From assembly GCA_029251165.1 (NCBI GenBank), contig JAQXDW010000151.1:186001-250000 (forward strand): 64,000 nt of DNA, written 5' to 3'. Shown here one piece after another: positions 44,005 to 52,432 of this stretch. Under the pieces are notes generated by a model that saw only the letters and a list, made by a program, of their open reading frames with translations, made no database searches and was not told the DNA's origin. Origin of the DNA: Myxococcota bacterium (GTDB taxonomy: Bacteria > Myxococcota_A > UBA796). Position 1 is the stretch's first letter, and every line of letters begins with the position of its first letter. The position numbers were made by a program, and so were the translations under genes.

Positions 44005-45323
44005 TGCTCAAGCCTGGACAGCTCCTGGTGTCTGGAGAAGGTCTGGTCGTTGAGGTCGTCTCGCTCATCGGCTCCGGCGGACAGGGCGAGGTCTATCGGG
44101 TCAACGTCGACGGCCAGGGCTACGCACTGAAGTGGTACCACCACCCCGTCACCGATGGCCAGGTGGCCGTCGCCGTCGAGCAGCGTCGTGCCCTGACCAA
44201 GTATTTGTTGGTCAACTCGCCGCCAGACAGCCGCTTCCTGTGGCCCATCGGGTTCGTCGACGAGGCCGAGGGGCGAACGTACGGCTACCTGATGCCGCTG
44301 CTTGCGGACCGGTTCAGCGGCCTGGAGTCCCTGGTGCTCGGGAAGATGCGCCCGGTTCCCTCGTTTCGGGTGCTGTGTCGGGCCGCCATCGGGCTGAGCG
44401 AGTGCTTCCGAAAGCTGCACAACATGGGCGCCTGCTACAAGGACATCAACCTCGGTGGTCCGGTCATCGACCCCACCAACGGCGATGTGATGGTCTGTGA
44501 TCTGGACAATGTCCGCATCAACAAGACCCCAGGCAACATCCTGTTCGTCTTCTTTGCCGCTCCAGAGCTGATCCGCGGCGAGGGCTCCTGTCAGACCAAC
44601 ACCGACATTCACTCCCTCGCGGTGCTGCTGTTCTACATGTTCATCCGTCAGCATCCCCTCGACGGCATGCAGCAGCTGAAGGTCAACGTGTTCAACGAGG
44701 CTGCCCAGCGAAAGTTCTACGGCAAGCAGCCGGTGTTCATCTTTGATCCAGACAACGACACCAACCGTCCGGTCCCCGGATTCCATGATCATGCGATCCG
44801 AAACTGGTCGATCTACCCTCACTTTCTTCAGAGACTGTTCACCCGCTCGTTCACCGAGGGGCTGCATGAGCCGGCCCTGCGGGTCCGCGAGGGCGAGTGG
44901 ATGGAGGCCTTCTCCCGGCTTCGAGACAGCCTGTTCTACTGCTCAGGCTGCGGGAGCGAGAATTTCTATGACTTCGAGCGCAACGTAGAGGGACAGCAGC
45001 AGCCCTGCTGGCGATGCGGAGTCTCGACGCCGATGCCGATGCGGCTGGAGCTGGGCGATCGCTGGATCCTGCTGAACCACAACACCGCGCTCTACGGCCA
45101 CCACCTGGGTCGGCGGCTGGACTTCTCTCGCGCGCTTGCACAGGTCTCGCAGCACCCCCAAGACGAGCGAAAGTGGGGGCTGACGAACCTGTCGAAGGAG
45201 TCGTGGACGTATCGGGCACGGGATGGCGGCCTCAAGGAGTGCGCGCCCGGCCGGAGCGTGCCGCTGCGCAGCGGACTGGTGGTGAACTTTGGTCGCCGAG
45301 AGGGCGTCATCCGGCTTCGATAG
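44001..45323 (+). CDS. Kinase of the vWA-PP2C triad, with zinc ribbon and FHA-like end; metal-binding Asn missing
   Basis: A 440-residue protein. The kinase domain (about 15-300) has IGSGGQGEVYRV, Lys in YALKWY, Glu in AVAVEQRRALTK, catalytic Asp in CYKDINLGG and the DFG-position Asp in VCDLDNVRI. In triad kinases that Asp is normally followed five places later by the Mg-binding Asn (Asp-Ile-x-x-Gly-Asn, from memory); here it is Gly. A zinc ribbon (CSGCGS ... CWRCG, about 315-345) and an FHA-like end (LNHNTALYGHHLG, WGLTNLSKESW, PGRSVPLRSGLVVNFG) complete the usual layout. The loss may make it weakly active or a pseudokinase; an Asn two places after the Asp could compensate. No transmembrane helix. 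Confidence 0.88.
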   Translation: MMLKPGQLLVSGEGLVVEVVSLIGSGGQGEVYRVNVDGQGYALKWYHHPVTDGQVAVAVEQRRALTKYLLVNSPPDSRFLWPIGFVDEAEGRTYGYLMPLLADRFSGLESLVLGKMRPVPSFRVLCRAAIGLSECFRKLHNMGACYKDINLGGPVIDPTNGDVMVCDLDNVRINKTPGNILFVFFAAPELIRGEGSCQTNTDIHSLAVLLFYMFIRQHPLDGMQQLKVNVFNEAAQRKFYGKQPVFIFDPDNDTNRPVPGFHDHAIRNWSIYPHFLQRLFTRSFTEGLHEPALRVREGEWMEAFSRLRDSLFYCSGCGSENFYDFERNVEGQQQPCWRCGVSTPMPMRLELGDRWILLNHNTALYGHHLGRRLDFSRALAQVSQHPQDERKWGLTNLSKESWTYRARDGGLKECAPGRSVPLRSGLVVNFGRREGVIRLR

Positions 45324-45340
45324 CCGTCCGCCTCGTGCCC

Positions 45341-45787
45341 CTACGGTTCCCCTGCCCCGCCGGCTCGGTCTCGAAACGTCCACACGTTGTTCGCGACATA
45401 GTTGACCCCAGTGCCCAGCAGGATCCCGAGGAGCTGTGCGGCATAGAGATCCGCATCCAGCAGGAAGCGCAGCCCCATCGCGCAGCCAAACTGAAGCAGC
45501 GCCGCCGCCGCGCTGACCAGGTAGTAGCGGAGCAGCCGAGACAGCCACGAGCCTTTCGCCCGATCTCCCCAGGTCCAGGCATCGTTGAGGAGAAAGTTGG
45601 TGAGCACGCTGACCACGATTCCCAGCGCGCTCGCCATCGCATCCCGCAGCCCGAGCTCCGGTACCGCAAGCAGCAGCAGCGCCGCCCACACTACGGCCAT
45701 GTTGACCACCACGCCGCTGACACCCACGGTACCAAATTGAAGAATTCGACGGTGACGAATCAGCAGAGAAGAGAGGGCAGCACGCAC
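45341..45787 (-). CDS. GtrA-family membrane protein (lipid-linked sugar flippase type)
   Basis: A 148-residue protein with four membrane helices and the GtrA marks: ILQFGTVGVSGVVVNMAVVW at the first helix, SNFLLNDAWTW-like TNFLLNDAWTWGD, LLRYYLVSAAAALLQFG, and the closing NYVANNVWTFRDR. GtrA proteins move or handle undecaprenyl-linked sugars. GTG start. Just upstream is a perfect 12-base palindrome (45817-45828). The downstream neighbour is convergent (kinase, 17-base gap). No glycosyltransferase partner is adjacent. Confidence 0.88.
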   Translation of the reverse strand: MRAALSSLLIRHRRILQFGTVGVSGVVVNMAVVWAALLLLAVPELGLRDAMASALGIVVSVLTNFLLNDAWTWGDRAKGSWLSRLLRYYLVSAAAALLQFGCAMGLRFLLDADLYAAQLLGILLGTGVNYVANNVWTFRDRAGGAGEP

Positions 45788-45816
45788 CGACGTAGCGTAG
45801 CAGCGCAGTACGAAAA

Positions 45817-45828
45817 GACCGATCGGTC
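45817..45828. promoter_or_regulatory. 12-base palindrome GACCGATCGGTC, possible TetR-type operator
   Basis: A perfect palindrome 30 bases upstream of the gtrA-like start and 75 bases before the divergent membrane-protein gene, followed by a run of nine A. The sequence looks like the core of TetR-family operators. No TetR gene is in the window. Confidence 0.4.
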
Positions 45829-45902
45829 ATAAAAAAAAACCACCGGAGGGTGTATATCGCGTCTTTTTTAGGCAAACTGGAGGCAGCCAACAGGAAGGTC
45901 AC

Positions 45903-46310
45903 ATGACCAACAGACGCAGCTCCGCCAAGGAGACCGCGAATCTTACGCATGCCTCAGACCTGAGACTGCTGCTGGAGACCAGCATCGGGCTCTTGCTGCC
46001 CGGGTTGGCGTTCATATTGGAGCCGAGCGTGTTCCTCGCCACAGAGCAGCCCGCCGCCATGGCATTGCTCTACACCAGCGCGCTGTTCGCGCTCAGCATC
46101 CACCTCGGGCTCCAAGACAGTCCGGCATACGGTCGCCTGGCACCGCTGGTCTGCGGCCCGCTCGCGCTCGCACCGTTCCTGCTTGCCGCGCCGGTGAGCA
46201 CCCTGCCGATGCCGATCGGGCTCCTCGCGCTGCTGCCTGCCGTGGTCTATGTCCGTGCCGCGCACCACGCCTGGAAGCATCTGCGCCCGGGCACCGTTAG
46301 CGTAGGGTGA
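45903..46310 (+). CDS. Small membrane protein of unknown function
   Basis: A 135-residue protein with a charged N-terminus (MTNRRSSAKETAN) and four hydrophobic segments (LLETSIGLLLPGLAFIL, AMALLYTSALFALSIHL, LVCGPLALAPFLLAA, IGLLALLPAVVYV). No family recognised. AGGAAGG precedes the ATG by five bases. Its stop overlaps the start of the transglycosylase gene, so the two are co-translated; it could be a membrane partner for that enzyme, but that is inference. Confidence 0.75.
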   Translation: MTNRRSSAKETANLTHASDLRLLLETSIGLLLPGLAFILEPSVFLATEQPAAMALLYTSALFALSIHLGLQDSPAYGRLAPLVCGPLALAPFLLAAPVSTLPMPIGLLALLPAVVYVRAAHHAWKHLRPGTVSVG

Positions 46311-47137
46311 TGCTCGCTGTCCTGATCTGCCTGTCCGCCTCCGCGCTCACCCCAGCGGTTCCTGTTCTCGCCCAGAACCTTGATGACATCGCCGCCCAGG
46401 TAATCCTCGTCGAGCAGACGCTCCGGGATCCGGCCCTCCCCTCCGACGCCGTGCTCCTGACCTACGGCCACCTCCAGCAGGTCCTCTACCGGGCGCTGGT
46501 CCACGACACCGAGACCGCAGCCGCCGTCCTCGCCGTGCTCCCTGAAGACGTCGCGGCCATCGCACAGACCAACATCGACGCCACCCGCGCGATCATGGGC
46601 ACCGTCGGCAAGAAGCGGGTGACGGTTCCCGCCTGGAGCATCGTGCAGCCCGCAGAGCCCGATGCGCTGGTCACCCACTACAAGGCTGCCGAGATGGAGT
46701 ACGGGGTGCCGTGGGAGATCCTCGCCTCAATTCACCTCGTCGAGACCCGCATGGGTCGGCTGCGCGGGGTCTCGACCGCAGGAGCGGCAGGGCCGATGCA
46801 GTTCATTCCGGCGACCTGGGCGCGGTTTGGCGAGGGCAACATCGAGGACAACCGCGACGCCATCATGGCCGCTGCCCGGCACCTCTCTCACCACGGCGCA
46901 CCATCGAACACCGCCAAGGCGCTGTGGCACTACAACCCCACCGACCGCTACGTTACCGCAGTGCAGGGCTACGCCTCGCTGATCGAAGACGATCCGCTGG
47001 CGTTTCGGGGGTACTACGGCTGGGAGGTCTACTACCAGACCATCGCCGGGACGGTCCTGCTGCCGGTGGGCTATGCCGAGGCCGCTCCGATCCCGGTGCG
47101 CCAGTGGTGTGCGGCAGAGCCGACGCGCTGTCCGTGA
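46310..47137 (+). CDS. Exported lytic transglycosylase (SLT fold)
   Basis: A 275-residue periplasmic protein with signal MLAVLICLSASALTPAVPVLA. The lysozyme-like domain (about 125-270) has the catalytic Glu in ASIHLVETRMGR, the GAAGPMQFIPATW motif and YASLIEDDPLAF region typical of SLT/MltB relatives. It should cleave peptidoglycan with anhydro-MurNAc formation; such products are substrates for the NagZ route encoded at 7437-8534. The N-terminal helical part (20-110) is of unknown role. Start ATG at 46310 shares one base with the previous stop (TGATG); GTG at 46307 is an alternative. Confidence 0.88.
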   Translation: MLAVLICLSASALTPAVPVLAQNLDDIAAQVILVEQTLRDPALPSDAVLLTYGHLQQVLYRALVHDTETAAAVLAVLPEDVAAIAQTNIDATRAIMGTVGKKRVTVPAWSIVQPAEPDALVTHYKAAEMEYGVPWEILASIHLVETRMGRLRGVSTAGAAGPMQFIPATWARFGEGNIEDNRDAIMAAARHLSHHGAPSNTAKALWHYNPTDRYVTAVQGYASLIEDDPLAFRGYYGWEVYYQTIAGTVLLPVGYAEAAPIPVRQWCAAEPTRCP

Positions 47138-47138
47138 C

Positions 47139-48092
47139 TCACGGCAGCAGCGACACCAGCCGGATGCCGGCCGCCTGAAGCGGGCCTGCGAGCGCAGCAG
47201 AGAGCGGTGCTCGGGTGAGGATTGCCGCCGGGCGGAACAGCTCACAGGCTCCCAGCGAGGCCTCTCCAAAGCCCGCACGATCCAGCGACGCCGTGCCCGC
47301 CAGCACCAGGGTGCACTCGCGGAGGTTGACCGCCGAGCCCGCCCGTCCCATCGCGACCATCGTCGCGCTGTGGGTCGGGTTGCGGCTCTCGGCGCGGCCG
47401 TCTGGTGCGGAAGCCAGCAGCCGGCCGTCCGCTCCGAACACTCCGGCAGCATGACCCCGCTCCTCAACGACCGCGAGCATCGACGCGCCGCCAGCGGGAA
47501 GCGCGGAGGCAAGGTGGAGGTCACCCGGTGGGATCTCCCCGATGTCCGCAGCCCAGTCCCATGGGTGACGCTGAGCAAAGGCCTGCATCATCGCCACCGC
47601 ATCCGGGCAGGTCAGGGCCACCACCGTCATGCCGTCGAGGACCTCCAGCTGCTCTCGGGTCCCCGCGAAGCTCTGCGACTCTGCGATCACCACCCGGCGC
47701 AGTCCCCTTCGCCACAGGGCCGTCAGGGTGCGACCGCACATGATGCACGGGCTGAGGGTGGTGGCAAACACCGCACGGCCCCAGTCCACTGTGCTGACAT
47801 CATCGATGCATCGAACCGCGGCCGTCTCGCCGTGATCGGTGGGGTAGCCCGTGGTCTCGCCCGGAGCCGGGATGCGGCCGTTGTTTCCAACCGTGACCAC
47901 CTCCAGCGTGCCGTCTGCCTGACGAACCACCACCGCCCCGGCGATCGGAATCCGACCCTGCGCTGCTGAGCGCGCCGCCCGGGTCAGGGCCAGCACCGTC
48001 GCCGACAGCCCCGCCTCCGCGTAGTCTCCGAGCGCCGTGAATTCTTCCGCCGTCAGACCAAACCTGCCCACAGTCCCTCCAGTGCCGATCAT
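47139..48092 (-). CDS. Cytidine-deaminase-fold protein with a degenerate second half
   Basis: A 317-residue protein. Residues about 35-165 are a zinc deaminase: catalytic PTDHGETAAVRC (His-x-Glu) and LSPCIMCGRTL (PCxxC). Residues about 200-317 look like a second deaminase fold in which the His-x-Glu became THSATMVAM and the second Cys pair is reduced to one (CTLVLAG, ACELF). So one active and one probably inactive copy, as in tandem CDA or RibD-like proteins. The substrate (base, nucleoside or other) is unknown. I chose ATG at 48092; an open frame to 48167 adds CPMCG-containing residues but would run into the divergent msrB promoter. Confidence 0.8.
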   Translation of the reverse strand: MIGTGGTVGRFGLTAEEFTALGDYAEAGLSATVLALTRAARSAAQGRIPIAGAVVVRQADGTLEVVTVGNNGRIPAPGETTGYPTDHGETAAVRCIDDVSTVDWGRAVFATTLSPCIMCGRTLTALWRRGLRRVVIAESQSFAGTREQLEVLDGMTVVALTCPDAVAMMQAFAQRHPWDWAADIGEIPPGDLHLASALPAGGASMLAVVEERGHAAGVFGADGRLLASAPDGRAESRNPTHSATMVAMGRAGSAVNLRECTLVLAGTASLDRAGFGEASLGACELFRPAAILTRAPLSAALAGPLQAAGIRLVSLLP

Positions 48093-48201
48093 ACCGCCAG
48101 AGACAAACGGTGACAGGGCCCCCGTAACCAGACCGCACATCGGGCATAGGAAGGTGGCAGTGACCATTCACTGCGCTAAACAACCACCGGGAGTCCCGAC
48201 C

Positions 48202-48747
48202 ATGAAGAACGCCCTCGCTCTCCTCTTCGCATTGATTGTCTTCGGTATGGTCACCATGCTGTCGGGTCCCACCGTCTCCGCCAGTCCGGCGGATCGCACC
48301 TACGGCGAGCACCTCACCGACATCGACCCCGACACCGTGGACTGGTCGGCCAAGGACCAGGCGTACTGGATGGGCGTGCTGTCTGCGGGACAGGTGAAGG
48401 TCTGTCGCGACGCCGGCACCGAGCGTCCGTTCACCGGGGTCTACAACGCCAACAAGGCCGACGGAGTCTACCAGTGCTCCAGCTGCGGGCAGGCGCTGTT
48501 CTCCTCCGAGACGAAGTTTGACTCCGGCACCGGCTGGCCCTCGTTCTGGGCACCAGCCACCTCCAGCGCCGTCAGCGAGCACACCGACACCGCCTACGGC
48601 ATGGTGCGCACTGAGGTCCGCTGCGGCCGCTGCGATGCCCACCTCGGGCACGTCTTCAACGATGGCCCCCGGCCCACTGGGAAGCGGTACTGCATCAACT
48701 CAGTCTGCCTCCTCCAGCGCCCGACCGCCCCCCCCAAGAAGCCGTGA
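48202..48747 (+). CDS. msrB: Exported peptide-methionine (R)-S-oxide reductase
   Basis: A 181-residue MsrB with an N-terminal signal peptide (MKNALALLFALIVFGMVTMLSG) instead of the usual cytoplasmic form. Family marks: GVYNANKADGVYQCSSCGQALF, FDSGTGWPSFW, RTEVRCGRCDAHLGHVFNDGP and the catalytic Cys in RYCINSVCL. The CSSC and CGRC pairs bind structural zinc. It would repair oxidised methionine in periplasmic or surface proteins, drawing electrons from a thiol carrier not found here. Followed by a hairpin that may end transcription. Confidence 0.93.
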   Translation: MKNALALLFALIVFGMVTMLSGPTVSASPADRTYGEHLTDIDPDTVDWSAKDQAYWMGVLSAGQVKVCRDAGTERPFTGVYNANKADGVYQCSSCGQALFSSETKFDSGTGWPSFWAPATSSAVSEHTDTAYGMVRTEVRCGRCDAHLGHVFNDGPRPTGKRYCINSVCLLQRPTAPPKKP

Positions 48748-48782
48748 CGAGCCGCGCAGGAGCCTGAGCGCACCCCGCTGCC

Positions 48783-48800
48783 GAGCACCTCAGGGTGCTC
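48783..48800. terminator. Bidirectional terminator hairpin between msrB and GNAT gene
   Basis: GAGCACC and GGTGCTC pair perfectly (seven bases) over a TCAG loop, between two convergent stops at 48747 and 48799. No strong T-run, but the position fits a shared terminator. Confidence 0.5.
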
Positions 48801-49332
48801 ACCCCCCCGATGCCCACCGCAGACGGACCATCGGCCACTTCCCGTCCTCCTCGCCGTCGATGATGAACCCCTCCGACACGAACAGCCGCTGCAGCGGGAG
48901 GTTGGTGGGGTGGGTGTGGGCGAGCACGTAGAGCACCCCCTGCTCCCACCACCAGCGCTTCGCGGCGTGGAGGAGCTGTCGGGCGATGCCTTGCTTTCGG
49001 TGTGCTGGCAGGACGTAGCGGGTGTAGCTGTAGCCATACGGGAGGCCGCTGTCGTCGGTCCGCAGCACAGCGATGGCGTGTCCGGTGATGTTGCCCTCGG
49101 CATCCACGGCAACCAGGTAGTTCCGGTCCGAGCGGCCCAGATCGCTGCGGTACATCTCCCCCATCGATGCGATGGAGAGGTTGGGGACGATGGTGGGGTC
49201 GAGGCGAGACTCTGGGAGGGTCTCCAGGATGGTCAGCATCGAGAACGACGCGATGGTGTTGACCTCTCTGTCATCGGAGAGATCGACCGGTCGAATCACA
49301 TAGGCTGGAGAGGGATCCTCGTTCAGCAACAT
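48799..49332 (-). CDS. GNAT-family acetyltransferase
   Basis: A 177-residue acetyltransferase: IRPVDLSDDREV, GHAIAVLRTDD and the acetyl-CoA loop RYVLPAHRKQGIARQLLHAA, followed by WWWEQGVLYVLAHTHPTNLPLQRLFVSEGF. The acceptor is unknown. The frame stays open upstream, but ATG at 49332 gives the normal family length. Confidence 0.85.
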   Translation of the reverse strand: MLLNEDPSPAYVIRPVDLSDDREVNTIASFSMLTILETLPESRLDPTIVPNLSIASMGEMYRSDLGRSDRNYLVAVDAEGNITGHAIAVLRTDDSGLPYGYSYTRYVLPAHRKQGIARQLLHAAKRWWWEQGVLYVLAHTHPTNLPLQRLFVSEGFIIDGEEDGKWPMVRLRWASGG

Positions 49333-49640
49333 CGCCGACGATGGTATCAGAGATGACGTGCGATCGCGCACGGGGCGCCGGGCTGCACACAGACCCGCTT
49401 TGAGGCCGAGCCGCTGTCGTCCCCGCCGAGCACCGATCGCCCGTCGATGTTCGCCGCCTGAATTCGGCTCGTCGAGGGCCCGTCTCAGGCGGCGAGAAGC
49501 CCCGAGAGCAGAGGCACAGCGCCGCCCCAGAGTGCGACCAACGACGTGCACGGAGGCCGCATCAGGGCCAGCGGAGTGCACACGCAGACGCTGCGCTCAG
49601 CCGCCACCCCCGAGGCCACGATGCCGTGCTACTCAACGGG
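49333..49640. other. Divergent intergenic region with an 11-base inverted repeat
   Basis: No gene seen. It holds promoters for the GNAT and MFS genes. A perfect 11-base inverted repeat (TCGCCGCCTGA at 49451-49461, TCAGGCGGCGA at 49485-49495) with a 23-base spacer, which itself includes CTCGTCGAG, is the main structure. Confidence 0.5.
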
Positions 49641-50798
49641 ATGCCTCGCCTGCTCACCGCCCCGTTCGCGCTGCTCATCGTCGCCCACTTCCTGGCCTCG
49701 CTGGGGTTTGCCTCGATGCTGCTGCTGCCGCTGTACCTGGACTGGCTGGGTGCAGGACGGGCAGAGATCGGCGCGATCATGGCCTCCGCAGCAGTCGGTG
49801 GGCTGATCAGCCGTCCGCTGGTCGGGATCGCGCTGGATGCGCTGGGCAGACGGGCGACCCTCATCGTCGGCCACCTGTTCGCGGTCCTCGGCCTGTCCCT
49901 GGTCTGGTTCATCGTCGACATGGACGCGACGACCTGGGTGATGCGCATCCTGTTCGGCGTCGGCGAGGGTGCGATGTTTGCTGGCTACTTCACCTTCGCC
50001 GCAGATCTCATCCCGGAAGAGCGCCGCACCGAGGGCATCGCGGTGTTCGGAATCTCCGGCCTGCTGCCGCTGATGGTCAGTCCGCTGGCGACCGTCATCG
50101 GGGTCAACCCGCCCGACCTGCGCTGGTTCATCCCAGCGATCGGGGTGCTCGTCGGACTCTCCACGCTCTGCCTGCTGCCGATCCCCGAGCCGCCCAGCGC
50201 GGAGCGTCCCCGACTCTCCTGGGCCGATGCCCTCGCTGCGCTGCGCGACCGGCCGCTGTGGCCGGTGTGGCTGGCGACGATCATCTTCTCCGGCATGGTC
50301 GGACTGTTCATGGCATTCACCACAGTCGTGGCACAGCGTCGGGGGGTGAGCTTCCCGACCGGGATGTGGCTGACCTACGCCGGGGGCGCGGCGACGGTGC
50401 GCCTCATCGGTGCCCGGCTGCCCGACCGGGTGGGTCCGACCAACATGGTGGCGCCCTCGCTGGCCAGCTACGTCCTCGCGCTGTTTGTTGCGACCAGCGC
50501 CTCGACCTCCGCAGGCTTCCTGCTCGCCGGGCTGCTCGCCGGGCTGGGCCATGGCTACTGCTTTCCGGTGCTCACCAGCCAGGTCATCGGGCGAACGCCG
50601 GATGCCTATCGGGGCAGCGCAATGTCCCTGTTTACGGCACTGTGGGGACTCTCCGCGCTGGTGCTCAACCCGCTGGGCGGGGCGCTGGCGGATGCCTGGG
50701 GAGACGGCGCGATGTTCACCACCGCCGCCGGAATGGCGATCTTCACGATGCTCCTGTGGACGGCAATGGAGCACCGCCTGGGCGTGCCGGCGCGCTGA
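49641..50798 (+). CDS. MFS transporter
   Basis: A 385-residue permease with about 12 helices in two halves. The loop 2-3 signature is GGLISRPLVGIALDALGRRATL (Asp-Ala-x-Gly-Arg-Arg), and an acidic residue in the middle of helix 4 (GEGAMFAGYF) is typical of drug/sugar MFS antiporters. Substrate unknown. ATG at 49641 was chosen; GTG at 49626 with GAGG ten bases upstream would add five residues. Its last 56 bases overlap the convergent GT87-like gene. Confidence 0.87.
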   Translation: MPRLLTAPFALLIVAHFLASLGFASMLLLPLYLDWLGAGRAEIGAIMASAAVGGLISRPLVGIALDALGRRATLIVGHLFAVLGLSLVWFIVDMDATTWVMRILFGVGEGAMFAGYFTFAADLIPEERRTEGIAVFGISGLLPLMVSPLATVIGVNPPDLRWFIPAIGVLVGLSTLCLLPIPEPPSAERPRLSWADALAALRDRPLWPVWLATIIFSGMVGLFMAFTTVVAQRRGVSFPTGMWLTYAGGAATVRLIGARLPDRVGPTNMVAPSLASYVLALFVATSASTSAGFLLAGLLAGLGHGYCFPVLTSQVIGRTPDAYRGSAMSLFTALWGLSALVLNPLGGALADAWGDGAMFTTAAGMAIFTMLLWTAMEHRLGVPAR

Positions 50799-51939
50799 CC
50801 AGAACCAGCCACAGCAGCCCGATGCCATAGACCCGCGGGTAGGCCAGCAGCGCGCGCCAGCCGCCGAGCAGCTCGGGGCGATCGAATTGCCAGTCCGGCA
50901 GCAGCAGCGCCAGGGCCACCAGCACCACCGGCCGCCCCCAGGGAGCCGCCGCCCAGGCCACCGCTGCGGGAAGCGCCGCGAGCACGTACTGATGATCCTC
51001 AGCAAACGGTGCCAGCAGCAGGGCGACCGCAGTCCACAGGGCGAAGCCGCTGGGCTGCCTTCCCTGCCGGCGTCCAGCCCACAGGCTCACCACCCCGATC
51101 ACCACCACTCCCGACAGCCACAGGGTGCTGCCGAGTCCAGCCAGCGGCGGATCTGGAGAGAGCACTGGATCCAGGGTCGTGAGGTGCAGCGCGAGGCTTC
51201 GCCAGGTCTGGTAGGCCAGCGCATAGGCAGTCTGAGCCCCCGCAGCCTGCGTGAGGTGCGTGGTGAAGAAGAAGCGCCACGCCGCCACCCCCAGGATCGG
51301 CACCGACAGCCCGATCAGCGCGACCGTGCCGATGCTGGCGGAGAGCCAGCCACGCCACCGCCCGGAGACCAGCCAGCCCGCGGCGTTGGGGAGTCCGTGC
51401 CAGCCACGGATCGCCATCATCGGGGCGAGGGCCAGCCCGCCGCGCAGGGGGCGGTCCTGCTCCCAGCCCCACAGTCCCGCGCAGTGCAGCGCGAGCATCA
51501 CCGGGTAGATCTGAGCGACCTCCATGCCCGCCTCCGCCGGACGGGACAGCGCAAAGGCCGCAGCAAACACCAGCCCGTGCCACGGCGCCAGTCGACGAGA
51601 GAGCCACCACAGCGAGCCCAGCAGCGCCGGCGTGAGCACGGCCACGAGAAAGATGCTCCGGGCGACGGGGTACGGCAGCCACGCCAGCGGAACAAGGGTC
51701 AGGGCCAGCGAGGGCGGCCCGAGCATTCGGTCCCCGGGGAAGCCCTCCGCAGCGAGCTGGGCGGCAAGCCAGGCATCGTCATACAGGGTCACCCCCTCCG
51801 CGCCGGACAGGACCAGCCGACCGACCAACCAGTAGCCCGGAAAGCTGGTGGAGACGGCCACCCGGTGCGGGAGCACCAGCGCGATCAAGACCACAGCAGT
51901 CAGCAGGATCCAGGCAGCCAGACGGATCCGCTGACTCAA
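50743..51939 (-). CDS. Polytopic glycosyltransferase, GT87/DUF2029-like
   Basis: A 398-residue membrane protein of about ten helices. After helix 1 the periplasmic loop FPGYWLVGRLVLSGAEGVTLYDD carries the Asp expected for polyprenyl-phosphate-sugar-dependent GT-C enzymes (PimE/GT87 type). Later features are RSIFLVAVLTPALL, ALSRPAEAGMEVAQIYPVMLA and APFAEDHQYVLAALPAAV. It would add a mannose-like sugar on the outer face of the inner membrane. TTG start overlaps the preceding stop (TTGA). Confidence 0.78.
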   Translation of the reverse strand: MSQRIRLAAWILLTAVVLIALVLPHRVAVSTSFPGYWLVGRLVLSGAEGVTLYDDAWLAAQLAAEGFPGDRMLGPPSLALTLVPLAWLPYPVARSIFLVAVLTPALLGSLWWLSRRLAPWHGLVFAAAFALSRPAEAGMEVAQIYPVMLALHCAGLWGWEQDRPLRGGLALAPMMAIRGWHGLPNAAGWLVSGRWRGWLSASIGTVALIGLSVPILGVAAWRFFFTTHLTQAAGAQTAYALAYQTWRSLALHLTTLDPVLSPDPPLAGLGSTLWLSGVVVIGVVSLWAGRRQGRQPSGFALWTAVALLLAPFAEDHQYVLAALPAAVAWAAAPWGRPVVLVALALLLPDWQFDRPELLGGWRALLAYPRVYGIGLLWLVLVSAPARPGGAPLPSTGAS

Positions 51940-52289
51940 GTCCAGGTGACCGCTGTCTGCACCCCGACCCGTCCGCCGTCCGGGGCCGTCCCGATGAGCC
52001 AGACCGGTCGCTCAATGCCCACCTCGCCGACCCAGAGCTGGAGCGACTCCAGCGACTCCAGCAGGGCGACCAGCGCTGGCGCGTTCCCTTCGGCGGAGTT
52101 GACATCAACCAGCCCGACAAGCACTCCTGCGACCCGATCATGCCGTGGCTTGAAGCCGGACATGTCCTCTGCTGGCAGGACGAGCACAGGCTGCAGCGGC
52201 GCATCGCACTCTGAGCCGAGGTCGTCGAACACGAGTCCGTCTACCAGATCGATGAGCAGGGACATGATGTCGACTGAGGAGTGTTGCAT
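51936..52289 (-). CDS. Small protein of unknown function
   Basis: About 117 residues, soluble and acidic (MSLLIDLVDGLVFDDLGSE, LVGLVDVNSAEGNAPALVALLES, VWLIGTAPDGGRVGVQ). No family recognised. Its stop is joined to the glycosyltransferase TTG by four bases, which supports it being a gene. The start is uncertain: ATG at 52289 or at 52265, neither with a good ribosome-binding site. It is divergent from pspA. Confidence 0.6.
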   Translation of the reverse strand: MQHSSVDIMSLLIDLVDGLVFDDLGSECDAPLQPVLVLPAEDMSGFKPRHDRVAGVLVGLVDVNSAEGNAPALVALLESLESLQLWVGEVGIERPVWLIGTAPDGGRVGVQTAVTWT

Positions 52290-52432
52290 GGAGAGGGGGC
52301 TAACCTGAGGCTGCGGCCAGCGAAGCGTTTGCCGGTGCGTGGCTTCGGCAGAAAAAACGCCCATCGCAATACCTGGAGGTGCTCCGCCGTCTATGCTCAT
52401 GGACAAGCACACTTCACTCCCGGAGCATGACC

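Noticed and set aside
50410..52308. 632-codon plus-strand open frame across the end of the MFS gene and the GT87 gene
   Set aside because: Low-complexity Gln/Arg/Pro-rich translation without domains, overlapping two well-supported genes.
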